DNA of 5,430 nucleotides, taken from the NCBI GenBank assembly GCA_018830745.1, contig JAHJRU010000030.1, positions 1 to 5,430 of the forward strand. The letters are read 5' to 3'. The stretch's first letter is position 1. Every line of letters starts with the position of its first letter. The notes under the pieces were generated by a model. It was given only the letters and a program-made list of their open reading frames with translations, ran no database searches and was not told the DNA's origin. The stretch is from Chloroflexota bacterium. Lineage in GTDB: Bacteria; Chloroflexota; Dehalococcoidia; Dehalococcoidales; JAHJRU01. The position numbers and the translations under genes were made by a program. Positions 1-5,382 of the stretch are shown here, piece by piece.

Positions 1-21
1 AAAATAAAAAAGGAGAAAAAA

Positions 22-789
22 ATGGTCGAAATTATTTTTGGTGACAACCGAGAACTAGCCTGCCTGGAAGGCAAAACAGTAGCTGAAGCTCGTAAGGAAT
101 ATGAAGTTGAGTTCGATATTCCTGGCCGGGCAGAAGCAGTTCTAAACGGGGTACCGCTAAAGAAGCAACTTGAAGCGGACTCCAAGCTGGATGAGGGTGA
201 CGAGCTATGCTTTGTGGTCAAGGCAAGGGTCCGCGCACCGATGCTGATTGCGGCTATGCTGGCCGCCCTGGCTCTCACGAGCGGCGTATTCGCCTACACC
301 TTTATTACTGATTCTACTTCTCTGGTAGTGACTGCCGGCGTGGCGGACTTCGCCAGCGTCAGTGCCAACATCACCGTGCCACCCACCTGGAGCACCTATG
401 GCTTCTTCCGCGGCGCTATCAGCGGCAATGCTTCTCTGTTCGATATAGACCTCGCCACCTCTGGCTATCCCGGCCAATTCGGACTATCTGTCTCCCTGTC
501 CAATGCCGACTCACTATCCAAGGTCTACCGTACCCTGGTAATGAAACTGGAGCTCTATCACAAAAATACGACGGTTCAGGTAGACATCAACGCGGATAAT
601 GTCGTGGACTCCAAAGACTTCGTCCTGCTTACCCTGAAGAACGGTTCGGTCGACATGTTCGCTCCGGCAGCTGCTGCCGACAACTATACCGTCAAGATGC
701 CCACCGGTTTCTATAGCACCAATGTCTATGCCGGCTGGGGCAGCGGCGACCGCGCTCCGTCTTTCTTCGCTGAAGTCTTCCAGAGGTAA
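22..789 (+). CDS. Exported TasA/CalY-like protein with N-terminal beta-grasp domain, SipW-type signal and EF-hand loop
   Basis: 255 aa. The ATG is supported by an AAGGAG site ending 6 nt upstream. Seen: residues 1-70 resemble a ubiquitin/ThiS/MoaD-like beta-grasp domain (EIIFGD strand, FDIPGRAEAVLNGVPL core, LDEGDELCFVV final strand), but without a C-terminal Gly-Gly. Residues 73-92 are one hydrophobic segment preceded by basic residues (KARVR) and ending GVFAYTF, fitting cleavage after Ala91. The region from about 93 to 255 is beta-rich. It contains a 12-residue calcium loop at 188-199 (D188, N190, D192, D196, D199), as in dockerin repeats. The mature part aligns with the next gene product (YPG..., VMKLELY vs NMKLYL, and the C-terminus FFAEVFQR vs FYAEVLPR). 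The AYTF plus Ser/Thr-rich motif after the membrane segment resembles SipW-dependent precursors of the TasA/camelysin group. Inferred role: a surface or fibre subunit released by the peptidase encoded at 1544-2479. The beta-grasp part would stay cytoplasmic. Exact function is unknown. Confidence 0.8.
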   Translation: MVEIIFGDNRELACLEGKTVAEARKEYEVEFDIPGRAEAVLNGVPLKKQLEADSKLDEGDELCFVVKARVRAPMLIAAMLAALALTSGVFAYTFITDSTSLVVTAGVADFASVSANITVPPTWSTYGFFRGAISGNASLFDIDLATSGYPGQFGLSVSLSNADSLSKVYRTLVMKLELYHKNTTVQVDINADNVVDSKDFVLLTLKNGSVDMFAPAAAADNYTVKMPTGFYSTNVYAGWGSGDRAPSFFAEVFQR

Positions 790-806
790 TCCAGATTAGA
801 CTTTTT

Positions 807-854
807 CGTAGGGTGGTGGGAGCCACCAAGCAAGTCCCGCCACCCTACGCGGGA
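807..854. repeat. Imperfect inverted repeat / stem-loop with competing pairings
   Basis: In the 123-bp gap between the two exported-protein genes. Arms 807-821 and 835-849 pair over 15 positions with one mismatch, which would be a G-U pair in RNA, around a 13-nt loop. Two shorter stems compete with it: 815-819 with 823-827 (GGTGG/CCACC, 3-nt loop) and 835-840 with 849-854 (TCCCGC/GCGGGA, 8-nt loop). A T-run (802-806) lies before the structure and an A-run (854-857) follows it. It therefore has no T-tract in the right place for a rho-independent terminator on either strand. It may be an mRNA-stabilising or attenuating structure between unequally expressed genes, or a small dispersed REP/MITE-like element. 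Confidence 0.7.
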
Positions 855-912
855 AAAGTAAAAACCTAAGGAAAATCATTATCGTCAAATATATAAAGGC
901 AAACTGAAGAAG

Positions 913-1539
913 ATGAACAGGAAGCAAATATTACTGATAGCCATAGCCCTAGCCTTCGTCCTCACCGCCGGCACCTATGCCTACACGTTTGGAACGACGA
1001 CATCAACATCGCTCGATGTTATCGATGCCGGGGGCGATATAGCCAGGATTCAAAAAGCCTCGTATGAACCGGACTGGTATTCGGTCACCGCCGGACTTCT
1101 GGGCGGCGAGGAAGAGAACAATGACGACAAAGGCAAAGGTAAAGACGATGGTGAAGATGGTGATAAGAAAGAAGAGCCCAAAATATCCGGCGAGGTGCCG
1201 ACGGGTGACCTGTTCTTGGTAGATACCCACCCCAGCTATCCCGGCGACTTGCTGGTAAGGGTATACCTCACCAATACGGGTGATATTATAAAAGCATACC
1301 AGTATCTTAATATGAAATTGTATCTCACAGGCTCAACAGAGTCACAAATCGAGCCCTTCTATTTGCTCCTGAGCCCGGAGAACGGGATGGTCACTTTCAA
1401 CCTGGAAGGTGGCGGCAATGGCAACCCCACCATCAGCATTGTCGGCGGCAGCTACCGCCTGCAGGGCAAAAAGCCAGACAAATGGGAAGAGGGGTGGACG
1501 GTAGTTCCCGAATTTTACGCGGAGGTCTTACCGAGGTAA
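913..1539 (+). CDS. Exported TasA/CalY-like protein with SipW-type signal peptide and acidic linker
   Basis: 208 aa, a paralogue of the product of 22-789 without the beta-grasp domain. Seen: a short basic N-terminus (MNRKQ), a hydrophobic core at residues 6-20, then GTYAYTF. This fits cleavage after Ala23 (T-Y-A) and is close to the GT[FY]AYF-type motif known from SipW-dependent precursors. A Thr/Ser-rich stretch follows (TTTSTSL), as in the first protein. Residues 66-88 are a charged, low-complexity Glu/Asp/Lys/Gly linker. The C-terminal half is beta-rich with a YPGDLLVRVYLTNTG block and ends FYAEVLPR, both matching the paralogue. The ribosome site is weak (AAAGG 13 nt upstream; GAAGAAG directly before ATG), so translation may be lower than for the neighbours. 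The stop lies 4 nt before the peptidase ATG, arguing for co-translation with it. Inferred: a secreted or surface structural protein, possibly a minor subunit or anchor. No sequence feature shows enzyme activity. Confidence 0.8.
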   Translation: MNRKQILLIAIALAFVLTAGTYAYTFGTTTSTSLDVIDAGGDIARIQKASYEPDWYSVTAGLLGGEEENNDDKGKGKDDGEDGDKKEEPKISGEVPTGDLFLVDTHPSYPGDLLVRVYLTNTGDIIKAYQYLNMKLYLTGSTESQIEPFYLLLSPENGMVTFNLEGGGNGNPTISIVGGSYRLQGKKPDKWEEGWTVVPEFYAEVLPR

Positions 1540-1543
1540 GGAT

Positions 1544-2479
1544 ATGAAACGGGCACTGGGACTACTCATTATCATAATAGCTTGTGTAGCGGCGTTCCTC
1601 TCCGTCAGAGGAACAATGCCGTTTATGCCCGTGTTCGGCGTTAGTATGGAGCCAACGCTACATGCCGGCAACCTCATTCTGATAGAAAACGTACCGCCCG
1701 AAGAAATTAAAATAGATGACATCATCGTTTTCAATGTCCCCTCAATGATTCGGGACTATTACAACTACCCGCCGGTGATTGCTCACCGCGTCCTAGAGGT
1801 AAATAAGACGCCATATGGGATACATTTCCGCACCCAAGGAGACAACACCGGCACTGACCCCTTTGCCACAAGCTATGCCGATGTAAGAGGCAAGGTAGGC
1901 AAGCAGATTCCGTATCTCGGCTTTCCGCTGCTCTTCTTCCAGAGCCAGCAGGGTTTAATCTTCGTTATTATTGGTCTGTTTTTACTTACCCTCTATCTCT
2001 ACATGGATGACCTCTCCCTGGGCCGCAAGAAAGTGCAGGAAGGGGTATTCGCCCCGGTCATCAGGGAAAGCCGACGGCAGGGTCGAGTGTTGGAGCGGAG
2101 AACAGAGGGGGTCGAAGCAGGAATGGCATCTACCCAGCAGGCGCTGCAACAGTTTGCCGGCGCCATTGCTGAATACGCCGAACACTTGAAGAGTCACACC
2201 AGCGCCATTCAGGGCCTGGCTGAGGCATCTCATGAGCTTAAAAATGGTGCGGCTAGCCAGAACCAGGTTCTTACCCGCCTGATGGAAGTTATGGAACAGG
2301 GTATACCCGTAAGAGAACAGGCTCTGGCCAGACCGGAAGTGGCCGTTTACCAGGAGGAAACTCATCCAGTACAAACTCCTCCAACACCAAAGGCCACCAA
2401 ACCTAAGAGCTTCCCACCGGGATGCATCAAAAACCTTAAGCTGGATGATAACGAAGAGAATAACATCATAGCCGGCTAA
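1544..2479 (+). CDS. Signal peptidase I of the SipW/ER-like (Ser-His) type with cytoplasmic coiled-coil tail
   Basis: 311 aa, much longer than the usual roughly 150-200 aa of this subfamily. GAGGT at 1533-1537, within the end of the previous gene, sits 6 nt before the ATG. Seen: TM1 at about residues 4-20; the serine box with Ser34 in GVSMEPTL; PPEEIKIDDIIVF; His81 in AHRVLEV at the place where bacterial LepB enzymes have lysine; Asp100 and Asp105 in TQGDNTGTDPF; TM2 at about 137-153. Ser/His/Asp is the known pattern of archaeal, ER and SipW enzymes. SipW processes TasA-family precursors. With both ends cytoplasmic, the catalytic part would be outside and the tail inside. The tail has a basic stretch (160-187), a helical, probably coiled-coil part (about 185-255) and a Pro/Thr/Lys-rich stretch (about 270-292). 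Context: it follows two genes with SipW-type signals, so it is probably their dedicated peptidase. Family assignment is firm; the tail function is unknown. Confidence 0.92.
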   Translation: MKRALGLLIIIIACVAAFLSVRGTMPFMPVFGVSMEPTLHAGNLILIENVPPEEIKIDDIIVFNVPSMIRDYYNYPPVIAHRVLEVNKTPYGIHFRTQGDNTGTDPFATSYADVRGKVGKQIPYLGFPLLFFQSQQGLIFVIIGLFLLTLYLYMDDLSLGRKKVQEGVFAPVIRESRRQGRVLERRTEGVEAGMASTQQALQQFAGAIAEYAEHLKSHTSAIQGLAEASHELKNGAASQNQVLTRLMEVMEQGIPVREQALARPEVAVYQEETHPVQTPPTPKATKPKSFPPGCIKNLKLDDNEENNIIAG

Positions 2480-2480
2480 C

Positions 2481-2693
2481 CTAGGTGTACACCGCCACCA
2501 CCACCGCTTCCCTGGCGTTGTGCTCATCAAAGAATACCACCGCCACCTTACGTCCGCTAACCATCTCTACCGAGGGCAAATTCCTCGCTACCGTAATGTC
2601 TTCCAGATAGACCTTATAGCTTCCGCCAAGCTGAACTGTGGCGGTGTAATTGCCCGAGTTAAAGGTCTTTAATATCGCCCTTCTCAACTTCAT
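2481..2693 (-). CDS. Small phage tail-associated protein, probably a beta-barrel (OB-like) fold
   Basis: 70 aa, last gene of the minus-strand phage block. The start at 2693 is chosen because a strong GGAGG lies 5 nt upstream and the start falls just after the stop of the hub-like gene (2716). Upstream in-frame ATGs would overlap that gene by up to 95 nt. Seen: alternating short beta-strand-like segments (YTATVQLGG, YKVYLEDITVAR, KVAVVFFDE, AVVVAVYT) separated by a NLPSVEMVSG turn. This pattern fits a small OB-like barrel such as those in phage spike/hub-associated proteins. No signal peptide or membrane segment is present. Position directly after the hub suggests a baseplate, spike or tail-tip part. 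Fold and role are inferred from pattern and context only. Its stop lies one base from the stop of the convergent peptidase gene. Confidence 0.75.
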   Translation of the reverse strand: MKLRRAILKTFNSGNYTATVQLGGSYKVYLEDITVARNLPSVEMVSGRKVAVVFFDEHNAREAVVVAVYT

Positions 2694-2698
2694 AACCG

Positions 2699-2703
2699 CC
2701 TCC
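2699..2703 (-). promoter_or_regulatory. Shine-Dalgarno site that fixes the start of the 70-aa gene
   Basis: GGAGG on the minus strand with a 5-nt spacer to the ATG at 2691-2693. It selects the short 70-aa reading over the longer 109-aa form starting at 2810, whose first 39 codons overlap the hub-like gene in another frame. Confidence 0.75.
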
Positions 2704-2715
2704 AAGCTAACATCT

Positions 2716-4719
2716 CTATACCGTCCCCAGAGCCAACCACTGTTCATAGCGGGCAGACCCCGGATTAAAGACGAGGGTGATTCCCAGGACTCTCTTTTTC
2801 TCTGCCTCAAGCCCGGCCCGGCTATCCGTTATGTCAATAACATCGCACAGCTGTTGACCACAATTAATCGGGACGCGGATGCCGCCGCCGGCTGATTCAA
2901 TCTCTGCCTCCCGTAAAAAGGCATCCCCACGATCCTGGGCTTTAGCCACGCTATCCAGGTTCCTGTCTCTCACCCGCCTCAGCCTGTCGTCCACCCGGTC
3001 TATCTCACTCCAGGCGAAAGCGTTTACAATGATTGGCCCGCCACTTACGGTGTCATATCCCTCAACCTCAATACGGTTGTTTTCCCAGGCTCCATGCTGA
3101 TATTTTCCTTCAAACAAAGAATGGCTGGCGCCATAACTGTAGACGGAGCTGTCCGAAGACTGCGGGTTCACCACATAGACTTTACCACCCTCGATGAACA
3201 GGACATCCGGAACAAAGGTAAGCAACTGGCTAATGACCGCATCGCCACGGTTATTGGGGTTGATGGTAAAGTCCGGGTAGTAACCGGTCATAACCGATGA
3301 CTGGGACTTCACCTCAAGTTTCAAGCCGAGCCTGGCCAGAATAAAAGCCAGGATATCTTTGACACACATCTCATTAGTGTCCTTGTTCCAGCGGAACTGA
3401 TGGCGGGCAATCCAGCCCTTGACCAAATCCCACCCATCGGAAGCATGGAGTATCAGAGCCGCCTGTCCGCCAGCGCTGGTATGCTCCCAGGAATCGAGAA
3501 TAAAGCCCGGTCCGGAGCTTGATTCATCTCCCGATGAAGTGTGGTAGCCCGGACTAAAGTCCAGCTGGCAGCCCAGGTTGAGCACTGAAAGACCGCCACT
3601 GCCCGGTGAAGCATAACGGCCGTCATCATTCCTCAGTTCAACAGTCAGCCGCCCACTATAGCCCTTCAGTTCCTCTCTGACTGAAAGCACGTCATTGGTT
3701 AAATCAAGGCTCTCTACGGTTAGCTTAGCCCGCCACACACCGTCGGGAGATGACAACCAGCAATAATCACCATAATGAGCTATCGCCAGACCGTATTCAA
3801 TGGACAGGTTAAACGGCACCGGCTCATGCCACAGACCGTCAAGAAAGCTGGCATTCGGCACGGAATAAGACCAAAAGGGCCGATTATAAGCATCGGTGCC
3901 GGTGAATTTCTCTATCAAGAACGCGCGGCAGACATCCGGTTTATCCGAAAATACACGGTGGTATTCAAAATCGCCACCTGATGGTGCCGAAGCAAGCTCC
4001 TTCAAGGCTGACCAGCCGCCGGCAGAGACATCACCACCATCACCATAAACCAGCGACCAGAGCTTATAGTTATCGTTGGAATCCTTGCCGGTGACCAGCA
4101 GGTCCCAGTCGCCGTCATACACCGTAGCCACACCGGATAAATCACCGGTGGACTTATCCCAGGCAACCTTATCCTGCCAGCTACCGCTGATGCGCTTCAT
4201 AACATAGAGGGTTGACTGGTCAGCAAAGAAAAGGGCAATATCCCCGTTACCTTTATAAGCCGCCGAAATCCCGTTTATCGCCGTGGTGGGGGTATAAGCC
4301 AGATGCACCGGGCTACCCCAGGTAGCGCCGTAGTCTGTGCTCTTCATATGATAGATTTTCCTGTCGCTGGCTATCCAGAAAATGGATACCTCGGCTGCCA
4401 GGGAGCAGGCAGCGACGATAACGACGTTATACTGATTGCAGTAAGTCCACTGGCTGAAATCAGAGGCCGGGCCAGGGCTAGCCACCCGCTGCCGATACAG
4501 CTTTCGGCTATCACTCGGGGGAGTCACCCTGACCCGGGTCATGGAACCGTCCGCAGGCATGGTAACCGCATGAAAGTAGTCATCCTCCGAACCGGTATAT
4601 AACCTGGCCCACTCATACCGTACCGCGCCATAGACGGTGTTTTCGGCTTCAATCTTTACATAGGGAACATGAGAAGCTTCTCTTTGAGCAGCCAGCAGTG
4701 TCCCGGATAAATTCCGCAT
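2716..4719 (-). CDS. Phage tail/baseplate hub-like protein with sialidase-type beta-propeller region
   Basis: 667 aa. Seen: residues 1-60 form an N-terminal region without a signal peptide. Residues about 90-330 show repeating strand patterns with Trp/Tyr and one clear Asp-box, STDYGATW (127-134), the hallmark of sialidase/BNR-type beta-propellers. Residues about 331-660 look like a tail hub/baseplate protein: VLSVREELKGYSGRLTVELRN, a helix DILAFILARLGLKLEV, FTINPNNRGDAVISQLL followed by DVLFIEGGKVYVVNP (a short helix then beta-hairpin seen in gp27-like hub domains), and a C-terminal beta part. No sialidase catalytic arginine triad can be assigned, so the propeller is more likely structural or carbohydrate-binding than enzymatic. 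A GAGG site lies 7 nt before the ATG, 18 nt after the adaptor-like gene. Likely role: tail tip or baseplate component contacting the cell surface. The tail assignment is reasonable; the exact hub family is inferred. Confidence 0.72.
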   Translation of the reverse strand: MRNLSGTLLAAQREASHVPYVKIEAENTVYGAVRYEWARLYTGSEDDYFHAVTMPADGSMTRVRVTPPSDSRKLYRQRVASPGPASDFSQWTYCNQYNVVIVAACSLAAEVSIFWIASDRKIYHMKSTDYGATWGSPVHLAYTPTTAINGISAAYKGNGDIALFFADQSTLYVMKRISGSWQDKVAWDKSTGDLSGVATVYDGDWDLLVTGKDSNDNYKLWSLVYGDGGDVSAGGWSALKELASAPSGGDFEYHRVFSDKPDVCRAFLIEKFTGTDAYNRPFWSYSVPNASFLDGLWHEPVPFNLSIEYGLAIAHYGDYCWLSSPDGVWRAKLTVESLDLTNDVLSVREELKGYSGRLTVELRNDDGRYASPGSGGLSVLNLGCQLDFSPGYHTSSGDESSSGPGFILDSWEHTSAGGQAALILHASDGWDLVKGWIARHQFRWNKDTNEMCVKDILAFILARLGLKLEVKSQSSVMTGYYPDFTINPNNRGDAVISQLLTFVPDVLFIEGGKVYVVNPQSSDSSVYSYGASHSLFEGKYQHGAWENNRIEVEGYDTVSGGPIIVNAFAWSEIDRVDDRLRRVRDRNLDSVAKAQDRGDAFLREAEIESAGGGIRVPINCGQQLCDVIDITDSRAGLEAEKKRVLGITLVFNPGSARYEQWLALGTV
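4318..4341 (-). other. Asp-box (BNR) motif in the hub-like protein
   Basis: Encodes STDYGATW, matching the S-x-D-x-G-x-T-W Asp-box consensus found in blades of sialidase-like beta-propellers. Only one full copy is clear; other blades, if present, are degenerate. It supports the propeller call for residues about 90-330 but does not indicate catalysis. Confidence 0.75.
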
Positions 4720-4736
4720 CGCTTCGCCTCGCTTCG
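4719..4736. repeat. Short direct repeat spanning the hub-gene translation start
   Basis: Two perfect 8-bp copies (TCGCTTCG on the plus strand, at 4719-4726 and 4729-4736) separated by 2 bp. On the minus strand they bracket and form the GAGG ribosome site and reach the first base of the ATG. The period is 10 bp. It may be chance, but a change in copy number would alter the distance between the ribosome site and the upstream stop. Confidence 0.5.
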
Positions 4737-4737
4737 A

Positions 4738-5370
4738 CTATGGTCCGTAGTCGGTTGTCTTTGACACCAGGGGATAGTATGGCCGATAAAGCTGGCTTAT
4801 CCTCACCCGGTTTCGCCTCCCCAGCCGCCGGAGTTCTTCCCGAAAAGCGCGTTGTTTCTCCCGGCCCCAGCGGAGAAATTCCTCCGAAGTTGCCCTGCCA
4901 CCAACATTAACCCGGTTAGTGGCATAAGCCGCCCATTCGGCAGCGGCATATCCCTCAGCGCCCACGGCAACCAGGTCCTCAAACTGCTGAGGAATAGTAG
5001 ATGAAGAAACGCCAAGAGTATGCAGTTTACCGTAATAGATGTAGGCATTGGAACCGTCGGGCACCTCATCACCCAGGAGGGTGAGCGTATCACCCCAGAG
5101 CGAGAACCTCTGGTATACCTTTGGAAATTTATCCACCGGGTACTCAATCACCGCCACCATAATCCTGTCCGACAGGGTGGAGATGTCAAGTTCCCTGGAA
5201 TCGGCGGTGGTAGCCTTGGTCGCCTTCTGCTCTAGCGGTACCGCCTCGGAGAACTCGTTAACCGCATGGGCGATGTGCCTATCCAGTTCATCATTGGTCC
5301 AGCGATAGTCACTGGCATCTTCATCGTGCAGGTCACGCCGGACTATTGTCCTCATATCACTCAGATTCAT
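4738..5370 (-). CDS. Phage head-tail adaptor/connector-like protein
   Basis: 210 aa. The ATG at 5370 has GAGGTG on the minus strand 8 nt upstream and lies 12 nt after the stop of the preceding gene. Seen: an N-terminal helical part with the pattern MRTIVRRDLHDEDASDYRWTND-type, then a DELDRHIAHAVNEFSEAVP helix. This 'short repeat, W-[ST]-[ND]-x-E-L, long helix' layout is common to phage neck/adaptor proteins that dock under the portal (gp6/SU10-adaptor-like group). The middle is beta-rich (ELDISTL, VAVIEYP, SLWGDTLTLL, AYIYYGKLHTL). A second helical part follows (FEDLVAVGAEGYAAAEWAAYA) and a basic helix (LRWGREKQRAFREELRRLGRR). No membrane segment is present. The likely job is joining head and tail. 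It heads a tight run with the hub-like gene. The family call rests on motif layout and context, not on a search. Confidence 0.7.
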   Translation of the reverse strand: MNLSDMRTIVRRDLHDEDASDYRWTNDELDRHIAHAVNEFSEAVPLEQKATKATTADSRELDISTLSDRIMVAVIEYPVDKFPKVYQRFSLWGDTLTLLGDEVPDGSNAYIYYGKLHTLGVSSSTIPQQFEDLVAVGAEGYAAAEWAAYATNRVNVGGRATSEEFLRWGREKQRAFREELRRLGRRNRVRISQLYRPYYPLVSKTTDYGP

Positions 5371-5382
5371 AATGATTCACCT

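Noticed and set aside
22..231. Functional sulfur carrier or conjugated modifier (ThiS/MoaD/ubiquitin-like)
   Set aside because: There is no C-terminal Gly-Gly, and the domain runs straight into a membrane segment, so only the fold is claimed, not the chemistry.
807..854. Rho-independent terminator after the first exported-protein gene
   Set aside because: No T-tract follows the stem on either strand; the T-run is on the wrong side for plus-strand transcription.
860..912. Promoter before the second exported-protein gene (AT-rich ATATATAAA near 889-897)
   Set aside because: No matching -35 element at a suitable distance; AT-richness alone is not enough.
1982..2530. 182-aa minus-strand open frame opposite the peptidase tail
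   Set aside because: It lies antisense to a well-supported gene and across the end of the 70-aa gene. It is Cys/Trp-rich, fits no recognisable family and has no convincing context.
2481..2810. 109-aa form of the terminal minus-strand gene, starting at 2810
   Set aside because: Its first 39 codons overlap the hub-like gene in another frame, and a strong GGAGG directly precedes the internal ATG at 2693.
3730..4542. Active sialidase in the hub-like protein
   Set aside because: Only one clear Asp-box is present, and the catalytic Arg triad, Tyr and Glu arrangement cannot be recognised.
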